A DNA stretch of 39,664 nt from NCBI RefSeq assembly GCF_001186125.1, contig NW_014040444.1:112646-152309 (forward strand), read 5' to 3'. Of the stretch, positions 10,312 to 21,220 are shown in pieces. Both the position numbers and the translations under genes were made by a program. The first letter of the stretch is position 1. Each line of letters starts with the position of its first letter. The notes beneath the pieces were generated by a model. The model searched no databases, was not told where the DNA came from, and saw nothing but the letters and a program-made list of their open reading frames with translations. The stretch comes from Sphaeroforma arctica JP610. Lineage: Eukaryota > Opisthokonta > Ichthyosporea > Ichthyophonida.

Positions 10312-10521
10312 ATGGTAGAGGTATTCCTTATCCATCGCCGTGAACTAACGCATCGTGTGTCTTCCATTATTGCATCACTCGCCCCGAGCTTCTTGCGGCA
10401 GTTCGACAATCTCAACTTCCCTTCAATTTTCACAAACCTCTCCAACGAATATGAAGCCTGCTGTACATGTAGACATAAAACTTTATCCAAATTGAAATAA
10501 ATAATATTATCCCTATAATAG
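10312..10521 (+). repeat. Fragment shared with 30121-30295; probably virus-derived
   Basis: About 210 bp, beginning GTAGAGGTATTCCTTATCCA. It matches a segment 20 kb downstream in the same orientation over most of its length, including TTCGACAATCTCAACTTCCC and a shared tail AAATTGAAATAAATAAT. Both copies have an open plus-strand frame containing a HRRELTH block and ending QFDNLNF. The function is unknown. It is a fossil piece that links the two AT-rich foreign blocks in this window. Confidence 0.6.
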
Positions 10522-11938
10522 GATAAGATGAATGTGGTATTCATTAAGTCCCCTCTATATAAATTGTTTTAAGAGATGTCATTAAGATAGATAAAGATGC
10601 AATAAGTCTAAGTATATAGATGTCATTAAGATTTAGATAGATGGATGTCATTTAGTTATATAATCTTATCTAATCTTATTATAGTGTTATAGTTTATATA
10701 GTCATTGCCTTTATTTATCTCGTAAAACTCTAACAGTAAAACCTAACAGTACATTAACGAGGCTATAAGGTTTGATAATTATCTAAAAACATTCTTACCC
10801 CTCCCCCTCTAATAACTAAGTAAAACATTCTAACCCCCTTCTGGATAACCTTTAAAAGTATGACTATCGGCAATCACCGGAAACTTAAAATATTCGTGTC
10901 TTTAAATAAGAATACAATATCGACACTCTTGAAAATAAAATTAAAAAATTATTATATCAACATAATAAACAAATGAAACAAGAAAGATTTAGAAAGGAAT
11001 TGAAGGATTTCTGTGATGATTTGGAAATAGATAGAAATGATATTATAACTGAATTATTAAGAATTGGAAAGATACGAAATCCCCCAATAAAAATATTTTC
11101 TTGTCTCTATCTCATATATTGTTAGATCCGGGTTATGCTAGAATGAAGAATGGGGTCTATATCCGGATTGAAACGGATTGAAAGTTTTAATTTTAAAATG
11201 AAGGGTTTGAAACAACGGTTCAAAGAGATGAGGTTTTTGTATAAAATGAAGTTAATCAAGTGTAATAGATCGAACCGTTTAGTCCCGGAGGAAAAATTTG
11301 GAATAAGAGATGATGGTGAAATGAAGAAGATGTGCGAGGTTTGCTGGGTTAAACAACGGTACTGTCCTCATAATATTCGATATGTGTAAGAATTGTTCGG
11401 ATCCCGTCAAAATAACTCTGATGAGTATGATGAAATGGTCAAAAAGGTCTGATATGAATAAAGATATATATGATGCGGACAAGTTTATAGATCGTTGTTT
11501 TCTGTAACAAACTAAATACGAACAAGGGGGTAAATGTATTTATTGTAAAGTCGCCATGGAATACTATCCGGAAGAAGTTAAAAGTCTACTTACGATCTTA
11601 TGACAGGTCAATTCAATAGGTCATATGAAATCGAATTGTGCCATTGCTTGTCTCGATTGTAATGCCCAGAGGAGAGATATCTATACCCACTATAAATTCA
11701 AAAAGAAAAAATTTCAATTTGAACCTTGAAGAAGTAGTGAATGAACCTATTCGAACCGAAAACACGGGAACAATCGAACAACAAATATTATATCTATGTG
11801 AGAATAATATGGTTGTAGGTGAAAGTTATAAATCAATCGCTGACGATTCATTGACATTATGAAATAAAAACTCAGAGATAAAACTAAATATGTCATCGTT
11901 TGGTAGAGCACTATCCAGGATTAAAATAATAGATCCTG
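10522..11938 (+). other. Endogenous virus-like fossil, AT-rich, broken
   Basis: A very AT-rich block unlike the flanking host exons. Open pieces on the plus strand include a Cys-rich stretch with CEVC and KCIYC motifs and a later IACLDCN-type motif. That arrangement is usual in HNH-like endonucleases of large DNA viruses. A downstream piece resembles the C-terminal end of viral primase-helicases. Family calls rest on motif memory only; a large nucleocytoplasmic-type virus and a Polinton-like element are both possible. It is broken in several places and looks non-functional. Confidence 0.45.
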
Positions 11939-11940
11939 TC

Positions 11941-11971
11941 GCCCAATCGGGCTATTTTAGCCCGAATGGGC
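11941..11971. repeat. 31-bp near-perfect hairpin
   Basis: The arms GCCCAATCGGGCTA and TAGCCCGAATGGGC pair over 14 bases with one mismatch around a TTT loop. It stands exactly where the AT-rich viral block ends and the PiggyBac-like region begins, so it may belong to the transposon end. No second copy was seen on the right side. Confidence 0.7.
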
Positions 11972-12174
11972 TGGTAACCGCATGACGATTATCGCATCAT
12001 GGGCGATAGCAGTTCGGTCCTTTAAATAGCCTATCACCTTTAAGAAGTAGTAAGAAGTGCGCCAAACTTCGACCGCGTCGATAGCGCAACTATAAGTCGA
12101 GACATACAAAAAGTGCTACAGCCTGTGTGCACACAACTATGTGTGATATTAAGTAGATTACAATAACTATAACC

Positions 12175-13667
12175 ATGCCTAAGGTGCCTAAAAATGACTC
12201 GGCAGCTGCCAAACGAGTCATAGGCACCACCGTTTATGTCCGTTGGCATCATATGGACCAGAGGTACGCTCAGAATCGCTTTGGGTTACGATATAAGGAC
12301 ATCAGGTCGGAGGCGAATGTAGTGAATGCAAGTAGTACAGCATCGTCAACAGGCAGAGTTATGGTGTGGAAGATTACTGAGTGTGTATGATTTCACTGAT
12401 GGCGAGGGATATATTTACACAAAGACACAAGCGCTATCTCTTCAGACCATAGCACTGGTTCCACCTGAAGAAATAGAAGATGGTGATGCACCGGCATGCA
12501 CACAAATGCTGATTTCGGGTCCAGCACGAGCAGCATTCGCACGACACGCACTTCTGGTTCAACAACATGGATCAGAAACCCGTTATAGTTCACAGCAAAT
12601 ACGTGAAGGTGTACCCGAACACCTACAAGCCCTAACAACAGATACACAACACACGCATGCACAGGCAATAACTGATACACAGCACACGCATGCCCGCGTA
12701 ACAACTGGAACACAATAAATGCATGTACACGCAACAACAGGTACACAACACACGCATGCACTCGCAACAACAGGTACACAACAAACGCATGCACACGCAA
12801 CAACAGATACACAACACACGCATGCACACGCTTCTTGATATGCATCTTCAGAAATCGACACTCATCTCGTACCTGGAGACGTGCGCATTACTAACTTATC
12901 TCATGCGCCATCAGACATTACAATGAACTTACCTCTCTCCCGAACAGGCCTGAAATGGTTGCACCATCAAGCACTTCCCTACCCTCACTTTCAGACCCAG
13001 TTGACACATACACTTTGAACTCTAACATTGACACACAGCTTAACTTAGACTTAGACATTATCAACAACGATAAAACACCCTCACACTATCTCAGTACCTT
13101 TGTGCCTGTGTATGTGACACCATCAGAACGACAAACTAGTAGTGTGACTAGTAGTGTAGATAAAATGACACAAACACAAGGAACAGAACGTGTTAAACAA
13201 AACGCATTTACTCAGACCACCCAAACACCAATAGTACGGCCTGAGTATATTGAAGCATATGGTGTTCGATGGGAATGGAAGGTGGTCAATGCAGATACAC
13301 GTCCGGAAGAAAAGCAATCATGGAAGGTCATCGCTAATAACGAGACCTTCGGTCCAAAAGATGAAATTGCGCGGGATACAATCACTTACTTCTATGCCAT
13401 GTTTCCTTTAGGCAATCTAGTAGAGACGTGTGCACTGGCGAATCTTTTGCTAGCTAAATGTAAGGATAGGAAGTATGGACATCCGTTGACGCCAGGGGAG
13501 CTATTGAGATGTTTCGGGGTCTATATGCAGTTCTTCTTCATTGATTTTAGCAAGCAGCCGTGCGGATTGTTGGCGAAGGCAGCAATGAGACCATGAGCAC
13601 CATCCGCCGTACAACTTTGGACGCTTTATGGAAGGGCAAAGGTTCGACGATATATTTCAGAGCTTGC
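12175..13667 (+). pseudogene. PiggyBac-like transposase, N-terminal part, decayed
   Basis: The reading starts at ATG 12175. An N-terminal SH3/Tudor-like region (GTTVYVRWHH, then VMVWKIT and DFTDGEGY) comes before a His/Thr-rich tandem repeat. A 213-codon open frame at 12955-13596 follows, with WEWKVV, YFYAMFPLGNLVETC and LTPGELLRCFGVYMQFFF. It continues in another frame as NFGRFMEGQRFDDIFQSL. This order is that of DDE_Tnp_1_7 (PiggyBac/PGBD) proteins. Frame breaks are visible near 12390, 12715 and 13590, so it is dead. The reading stops at 13667, where the Ty3-type element was inserted, and resumes at 24689. No convincing terminal inverted repeats or TTAA duplication were found. Confidence 0.72.
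12634..12833 (+). repeat. 33-bp minisatellite inside the transposase reading frame, 6 copies
   Basis: The unit is about CAACAACAGGTACACAACAC plus ACGCATGCACACG. Where the frame is kept it encodes an 11-residue unit such as TTDTQHTHAHA. The third copy contains a stop in the transposase frame. The antisense 150-codon open frame over it is a repeat artefact. Confidence 0.9.
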
Positions 13668-14085
13668 TGTAGTCAAAACCGAGTTGCGCTTAGTCAAAAG
13701 TGTTAAGTCTGAAATAAGTGAACTTAGTCAGAAGTGCCGTTATGAACGGCGCGTCTGCTGTATTTATTAATCACGTTCCTATGTGGAACGAGATTTTCTC
13801 TAACAACGGCAGATTGTGTAAATCTCCGTATCTAATATTATGGTCTCCTAGTTACTAAATAATGATGATATCTGATGAGTCATCATTCTTTCTCACTAGC
13901 TTATATATTCTGATATCCAGTCCGGTCCTCGGGTCCGTTCTTCAATAAAATTCCTTTAGGTCCAAGCCTCTGATTCGGTCCTAAATATTTTCCTTAGGTT
14001 CGGCCCTCTGGTCTGGTCCTAAATTGCTCTTGTCAGTCCGGTCCTCTGGTCCGGTACTAAATCCCCGTCTACGGTACTTTGTCCA
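13668..14085 (-). repeat. Left LTR (3' LTR of the minus-strand Ty3-type element)
   Basis: 418 bp, beginning TGTAGTCAAAACCGAG and ending about TTTGTCCA. It matches the right LTR. It contains a short GGTCC(T)CTGGTCCGGT-type repeat present in a different copy number from the right LTR. A purine-rich tract on the minus strand (GGCGGGGC) adjoins its inner edge, as expected for a polypurine tract. Confidence 0.85.
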
Positions 14086-16615
14086 GCCCCGCCAAGTTGA
14101 GTGCTGGTATTTTTCAATGAATATTTAAGCCATAATTCTGTGATAATTTATGAATAAAAATATAAAGGTAATATCCTATACGGACCGTGGGGTTATTGCA
14201 TCGTTAGAATTTACTATTACTAATTATTACATTTGTCGTAAATAATTGCGGCTAAAATATCACTCAGTCAACTGTAAACAGACTAAAAGTACCTGTTTTG
14301 TATTAAATTAAAAAAATTACGTGCTATAAATATACCAAATGTAATAAAAAATATAATCATATATAAACTATTTTAATATTTTAATTTTATACATCAAACC
14401 CGTGGTCGTAAATATACATTCTGTCGATTTTATACTTTATAATTATGCCTATTTAACAGTATATTTATTACATGACGACCCATGTCTCAAACTTTTGTCG
14501 ATAATTAGTTGTTAATTGGTCACTAATTATAACAGCCTATGTGTCTTGCACAACGTATTGTCTTGTATTATATGTATATCCTAATTTGGCACATGTCTCG
14601 CGTCTGACTATGTATACCCGGCTGTCGAATCCGTTAAAATGTTTTAGACAATGCGTTACAATATTCCGTATTTAAACTCCGTGTACATATGTAATACGTT
14701 TGACGTTTTGTGAATATTATGTCAACCGTGGTTGACTTTTCTATTGTCTACGTAGTAAGAAATCACCGTAAAACAAGTTTCCATATGTTCTTCTGTAGTG
14801 TGTGTGTAATGGTTCATTAATTCCTGCATAAAGGAGAGTATTTGTGGCACTATGCCCGATACTGTGATGTGCATGTGCGTGAAGCGGATACAGCCGCTAT
14901 ATATTACAACCAAGTATCTGTCTTTCTGTCTTTCTGTTCTTAATTCATCCATTTATTCCGTTTCAAAGATGTATTATATATATTATCCTATTCGTCTTGT
15001 GGTGTATTTAGCGTGTATGCATGTTTGGGAATGGCTGTATAATTGTGTTATCTTTTAGATTGATTTATAGTATTGTCTGTAATGGTATATGACTATAGAT
15101 ATACATTTACTTTAATATCTGTACGTGTACGTCTATACCCCCATTCTTGTATGAAAACTGTCTATCTAGTGGGGATTGTGTGTGTCATTTTGTGTTGCAT
15201 TGATTGAACTTCCCTAATTTGTTAAATTTAATTGCCATGTGTGAAATTTGTGTGATTCTATGACATGATATCCTAAGTATAGTGTGTTCGCCTCTCGTCT
15301 GCCTATGGTGCGGGTGGTTACCATTATGCTATATATTGACTCTAATAACATTGTACTATCCTTTTTCTTCTATCATCACAGGGATGACCGCGTGCGACAC
15401 CCCTATTTGTCATGCCTACCATTAGTGGTTATCAATGACAACTCCTTGTTGTCCCTGACCATATCGTAGTATACCATTAAACCTACTTACTCTGGTCTGC
15501 TCTTGTTCTTAATGACTTAAAGTGTAATGTATGAGATGCGCGTGGTGTGATGTCCTCATGGGCATACTTGAGATGGGTACGCTTTCCGTGACTCCGTCAC
15601 AGCGTCTTACATGTTCCGCCTGCCACACCACTAGGATTACGCCTGTTCCGTCGTCTACGTAATTGTTCCGCCTCCTGCGTAATAATGTTGTACACGTTCC
15701 GCCGTGTATACACATGATATCGTTTGGTACGTAATAATGCTATACAAATCAACATCGCTCACGGCGACTATGCAACACGCTTGAGGCTGCGGGTTCCTAC
15801 CGAATCTCAAGTGTTCGCGCAAATTTCAATGCGGCGTGTCCTCAGGGTTGCTCCCCTCTGAGTATGACTCAACAGGGTGCTCGCCTGTACTCTCAGCATC
15901 TAAATAACCATAAGGCCTATTATGTCAACTGTGATGATGCCATGTATCACACTAGTGAGGCTGCGGTTGCTCACCAACTTCAAAGTTCTTATACAAAGTT
16001 CAATGCGCCGTGTCCTCAAGGTTTCTCGCCACTGAGCTAGAGCCAACAGGGTGCTCGCCTGTACTCTAAGCATATAGATATACTTGCGACTCACCACCAC
16101 CGCTCGTGTTTAGCGACGTTTGGCGTCGTGTGTTTGGTTTCTATGTCTGTTATATTGAGGTTACACGTATATTATTATGATACCAGTGTATACCCTTGTT
16201 CGTTTATGTATGCGTGATGTCTTATAGTGTATATGATGCATCAAATTACTTATATCATTTCCATGTTCTATTGTTGTCGAATATGTATCTTGTCTGTCTA
16301 TCGTAATATATGTAAGCAATGTGTCTTCTAATAGTGATCTGTGCAGCTCGTGTATAATATATATTCGAATACAGGTGTCTATTCTATATATAGCAGCTGT
16401 TATTAAAAGAAGATTACTCTTCTAATATCTACTATCGGTTATATGAGTATGTTGTCATCACCCATGCACGCAGCAATGACGCAACCTCGGCCAGACATAC
16501 CATCGACCCAGGCTGCTCTAACCTTGTACCAGGCGTCGTTGTCGTCGGCTCTCGCGCGTTTGAATCCGTTTTCGATATGCGGGCATGACGTTGGGATCGT
16601 CAAAAGCATCGGCTG
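14086..16615 (-). other. Long non-coding stretch between integrase and 3' LTR, with direct repeat
   Basis: About 2.5 kb, mostly AT-rich, with no convincing long open frame on either strand. It contains a direct repeat at 15779-15904 and 15955-16076 (period about 174 bp), marked by GTGTCCTCA and CAACAGGGTGCTCGCCTGTA. A region this long after integrase is unusual for the family. It may be a lost extra gene, captured sequence or a regulatory region. Confidence 0.6.
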
Positions 16616-18230
16616 TCACACATGCAGGAGATCCTTCCAACCAACGTACCAAATATTCCGATTGTTGAATCGCCTCATTATGACGGTGCGATATGATTTG
16701 TCGAAATGTCGAACCTCTCTCTCTTCATAGAGATTCATCCAGTGGTGGTTTCGTAGCCCGATGGACAAGCCAATAATCTCCACATTCACGGGTCGGTCTC
16801 TGAGCTCAGGCGGCTTGCTGTCATCCTTTGCTCGTAGATGGTAACTCTGATTTTCCCGACTATGAATCACGTACGGACCAAGCGGTGATTTCATGACTTT
16901 GGTCGTCGCTCCCTGTGCGAGTATCATGACGTCCCCCGCCTTAAATTCAATCAAATCAAACTTACTCATCTGATCCGTAGCCTCTGCCATGGCATCAGTA
17001 TACTTAATTGTTTTCTGATGAAGTTTTGGTAGGATAGTTTTCTCCAAATCATCCAGCTTCATTAACCATGCATCATTCGTAGTAGGAATATGACCAGGTA
17101 AGTTATCAGTCATGCTTACAAACGGGACATGTCGCCGACCAAAATAAACGCTGAATGGTGCTGACTTGTGACGTCGTGATATCCGAAGGTTCTGGTATAA
17201 CATAGTAAACGGTAGACGTTCATTCCACAACTCCGGACAACCATCACACAATGCGCTCACACATTTGTGGATTTCCTTATGTCGGCGCTCTGCCGCGCCC
17301 AATGTCTGCGGGCGGTATGGTTGGGACGTCTTGTGTGTAATGCCCAACGCTCGTGTGATGGATTTGACAATATTGTTTATAAATTCGGTGCCCTCGTCAC
17401 TTTGAATCTTACGAGGAAATATATGCTCACCAAACACTGACACTAACTCTGCCGCCACTGTCTTTGCATCCTTCGCAGGTATCGCCCGTAGAATAGAGTA
17501 ACCCGACGCCACATCAAGCACATGTAAAATAAATTTGTTTCCTTTAGTGGGATTCCTTTAGTGGATGTGACCGCCATAGGATTGATATCCATTTGTATGT
17601 GATCCCAGGGGTACCGAGCGGTAATATTCATTAAAGGATGAAATCCCTTCTTCATCGTATCGTTTCCCCAAGCATGTGCGACATAATTTGCGGACCTCTT
17701 CTGTGATTGGAAGCATCTGCTCCCAGTTATGCCCATCATCCCGCATCTGTTGTACTGTAACTGCTGGGGCCGGATGTCCTTGTTCATGAAATTGCCATGT
17801 CAACTTTACACGACGGTTCGCTTCCTCGTGCCTTGGATGATTCATCACTGTAGCGCCCGCACATATCTCAGGAATTTGTGCAGCAATCTGTCGCGTTCGT
17901 TTCGTCATCACCGGTTGTGCCCAATTTCTTGATAACGTGTACTAGCGTCTTCACACACAGGTACCTCCAAGCCTAAGTCACACCAAAACGATGGATTGAC
18001 TTTGTACCCAGATGGAGGGCCAATACGTACCACAATAGTATGCTCGCACGGGTATTTACTACAAGCCTGTGAGCCATGCTTCAAAAATGTGTGAGCCGTA
18101 CGTGGGATAAGTAACGGGTCCACTTGCATCATCGACAGAAATAACGCAAACCATGGTGCGCGTGTGTTCAACGGTAAACATATTGCTGCCGACGCCTTGT
18201 CCTGCAACACCTTACGCAACACCTTATGTA
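16616..18230 (-). pseudogene. Integrase portion of the Ty3-type element (fossil)
   Basis: Read on the minus strand, this shows an N-terminal His/Cys zinc-binding region (HEQGH, then CRTC) and a catalytic core with QMDINPMAV, SDEGTEF and QPYRPQTLGAAERRHKE. A C-terminal region with FKAGDVMIL ends in NIWYVGWKDL, which faintly recalls a chromodomain. It is broken. A solo-LTR-like insertion directly precedes it in transcription order. Confidence 0.85.
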
Positions 18231-18243
18231 TAAGACGCCATGG

Positions 18244-18996
18244 TGTAAGTTTCGGTCTATCAAGGCGATATTAACGCCTTAGAGTAATTAAACGATTAGG
18301 TTAAGTCTAGGTATAGTTAAATTCGAAATAAATAAACGAAATGAGTCTTGTAGTAAAGTTAGGTATGCCTCGTGAAAACAGCAATACTTTGAGGGATTGT
18401 GAGGGTGAGACGTTGCCTTTATATAATCCTCCCAGTACTGTTTTCGCCGAAGGGATTTTATTTAGTGTTTCATTGTCGCTCTAATAGAAACTACAGTATG
18501 TTTCGTTAGGGCGAATCCGAGAGACTCATAAAATCCTATCTTGAAAATATTTGAAAAAATACTCCTGATGTCCATAGTTTTTGCATTAACCAATAACTTG
18601 CCACTTATCAAGAATTACCGACTTAGCCTTCATCAGACTGGCACATCTGGTTGGCTGAACGGAGGATAAACTAAGCAATGCTAATAGTCCTTAGAAACCT
18701 ATGTTCTGTTGAGCCATCTCGCTATCGAAGTATTCAGGTATAAATAGATTTGGAAAGTAAATATAGTTCTATTAATAGAACTAGACTAAATCTTATTTTT
18801 TGTATTTTACTGGGGCCTTTTAATGGCCTTGTCCAAATATCTGATACGTAAAATGGAAAAGGTATTAATTAATAAAACCGTTGAAACCCATTTAGGAAAC
18901 TTAAGTTCCTCGTAATATTAAGAGTACGTTTATAGTTTACGTATTGCTTAATAGTACGTTTATAACATAGTCTAATGTGGAGGCCCGGCTATTACA
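18244..18996 (+). mobile_element. Solo-LTR-like insertion, copy 1, about 753 bp
   Basis: It begins TGTAAGTTTCGG and ends GGCTATTACA, with ATGG on both sides (18240-18243 and 18997-19000). It is nearly full-length similar to 23618-24378 in opposite orientation. It has no coding capacity. The TG...CA ends and small target duplication suggest a solo LTR of a second LTR family; a non-autonomous DNA element is less likely. Confidence 0.75.
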
Positions 18997-19172
18997 ATGG
19001 TGGCTTCATCCATGCGTTGTATTTGCCCCAGTCAAACTCAAACGCCCCGCCATCCTTGTCGTACGACCAGTGTTGGCGAAGCTGAGCGTTATGGCTCGAG
19101 GCAAAGGCGTCGACGTCGTTTGGTCCAAAGTGTTTCTGGATCTAGTCAAAGAAATCCGGAGTTTTTCTGAAT

Positions 19173-20400
19173 CTAGTCAAAGAAATCCGGAAACAACTTC
19201 CAACATGACGTATAGAACACCGCGGAGTAGTTGATATCCGCCGTGCCCTCATGAAGACGACTCCACATGTCTGGTAACTTGTTCAGTTCTCCAGGTACAT
19301 GTGTAATAGTAAAATTGAACTGTGCAATAATATGATGCCATCGTTGTAACATACTATTCAGCTTCAGCTGAACGTTCATGTATATGAGAGCCTTATGGTC
19401 TGTGTGTACAGTAAACCGCTGTCCAATGAGATGATCATGAATGTGAACCAGAGCATAGGTAAGTGCTAATAATTCTTTCATCGGGGTTGCATATGTCTGC
19501 TGTGCCTTGTTGAGAGTTTTTGAGAAGAACGTCAGGTAATGTTTGCATCCGTCAATCAATTGCAACAATGCGCCACCAATCCCATAATCGCTTGCATCCG
19601 TTTTTAACTCAAATGGTACACCATCAACAGGAAAGTTCAACCTGACTGCCGACATGATAGCCTCCTTCATCTGATCCCACGCCAATTGATGTTCTGGCTT
19701 CCAACGATCTCCAATGGGCTCCTTTGGCTTAAGTTTAGAAACGGTTCGGAGTGGAGCTACCTTGTGTGCAAAGTTAGGTAGATGCTCATGTAAGAAGTTT
19801 GCTAATCCTAACGCAGAGGCAATATCCCTTTGACATCGTGGAACTGGCCGGTCAATTAAACGTTGCTGTTTCTCATGATCCACGTCAATGCCTTTAACTG
19901 ATCTCTTCTTTCCCAGGACCATCACCTCTCGCACCGCAAGGTGACATTTCTTTTGATTAAGTTTGAAGTTATTCTCCGTCAGGCGTCAAACGACCTCTTG
20001 AACCGTAGCAATGTGCTCCTCGTAGTTGACTGACGCAATTATTAGGTCATCAACATAGCATTGCACGTCCAGTCCCGCCATCAAATTGCTGATTGTGCAT
20101 TGAAATTATGACGTGAGTGTCGTCAATCCAAAGGGAGCCGACGTAAACGAGTACTGCTGACTATCCCATGTAAACGAAAACATGTGCTGCGAATCGATGT
20201 GCACCGGTAACCGATGGCATGCGGCCGATAAGTCCAACGTGGTATAGTATCGCTTGACCTTCAAGTTGCTAATGATCTCGTTGACCTTCGGAAGCGTAAA
20301 CTGATCGCCCGGAATAAGCCGCAAGTCCAAGCACACGCGCACCTTAATAAGTTCACCCGACGGTGTGAATGACGGTACTGCCAACAAAAAAAGTTAACAA
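19173..20400 (-). pseudogene. Reverse transcriptase and RNase H portion of the Ty3-type element (fossil)
   Basis: The minus strand encodes VCLDLRLI, YTTLDLSAACHRLPV, FTSAPFGL and the catalytic CYVDDLIIAS of reverse transcriptase. RNase H follows with LKTDASDYGIGGALLQ, FSKTLNKAQQTYATPMKELL, FTVHTDHKALIYM and HVPGELNKLPDMWSR. These are classic Ty3/Gypsy motifs. It is broken. Confidence 0.9.
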
Positions 20401-21217
20401 TCGACACCGATGTTCGACGATTGGTGACCAATTCGTGTTCCCATTTGAGTACTTGCTTCGTTACATGTGGTTTGTATTCGTCAGATACAAAATTTCTTGT
20501 CTGCCGACGTAAGCGCAGGAGTTTATCCCGAGGAATAGGAAGTGACACCTTACTACCCGGGAGTGTGCAGCGAGCGGCATCCAGAATAGTGTCAGTAGCA
20601 TCCAGGTATTGGCGTAAGCGTGCGCGTATATCATCTGGCTCGGACAAGTCTGGGGCCATTCGAAGATTGATTGGTTCCAGTAGTTTATCCATAACATTAC
20701 GATTGATCTCTAGAAATGGAGATACCAATCCGGTTAAGCCTAATCTCAACTCACCCATAATATCCATACTTAGTATTATATCAATGTTATCCGGTAGGTT
20801 CACAAGTTCAAATGTACAACCCTCAGTAGCAGCTGACCCGTACTGGACCTTTGTTGCTTGTGTTTTGCCCAAACGTGAAGTCCTGAAGGCTTTGTCCACC
20901 AAGTATATGTAACTATCCTTGGCCGGTGGCGTAATAGAGAGGTGTGCCTTAACCGCGGATGCCTGAGTGATGACTGGACGATTGGCCCCCGTGTCAATAA
21001 GGGTGCGCATGTCATGTCCGTACACTTGTAAAGTAACATATACACGGTTGTCAGTAGGAAACAATTTATCTTTTACTGCAAATATTCTTGTTGCCGTACG
21101 ACCAAATGACATGCACATGTTCACATCAGGCACCCCAGCCTGACAATCCGAGTCTGTTCCAACTTCCCAGCCGTCGGGTGTCTGCTCTTCTTCCATCAAC
21201 TCATCGTCACTCTGCAC
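20401..21217 (-). pseudogene. Aspartic protease and linker of the Ty3-type element (fossil)
   Basis: A minus-strand open segment with the retroviral protease signature LIDTGANRPVI about 80 residues in, followed by a linker to reverse transcriptase. It begins just after the gag frame ends. Such neighbouring gag and pol frames are commonly linked by frameshifting or read-through in this family. Confidence 0.8.
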
Positions 21218-21220
21218 ATA

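Noticed and set aside
12393-12845. 150-codon minus-strand frame with a repeating VHACVVYLLLR peptide that looks like membrane helices
   Set aside because: It is the antisense of the 33-bp minisatellite inside the PiggyBac-like gene, and the repeat length divisible by three keeps it open.
18244-18996. Calling the 755-bp repeat a miniature inverted-repeat DNA transposon
   Set aside because: The matching termini are only about five bases (TGTAA/TTACA), while TG...CA ends and 4-5 bp duplications fit a solo LTR better; still not certain.
20421-20912. 163-codon plus-strand frame
   Set aside because: It is the shadow of the protease and linker region of the minus-strand Ty3-type element.
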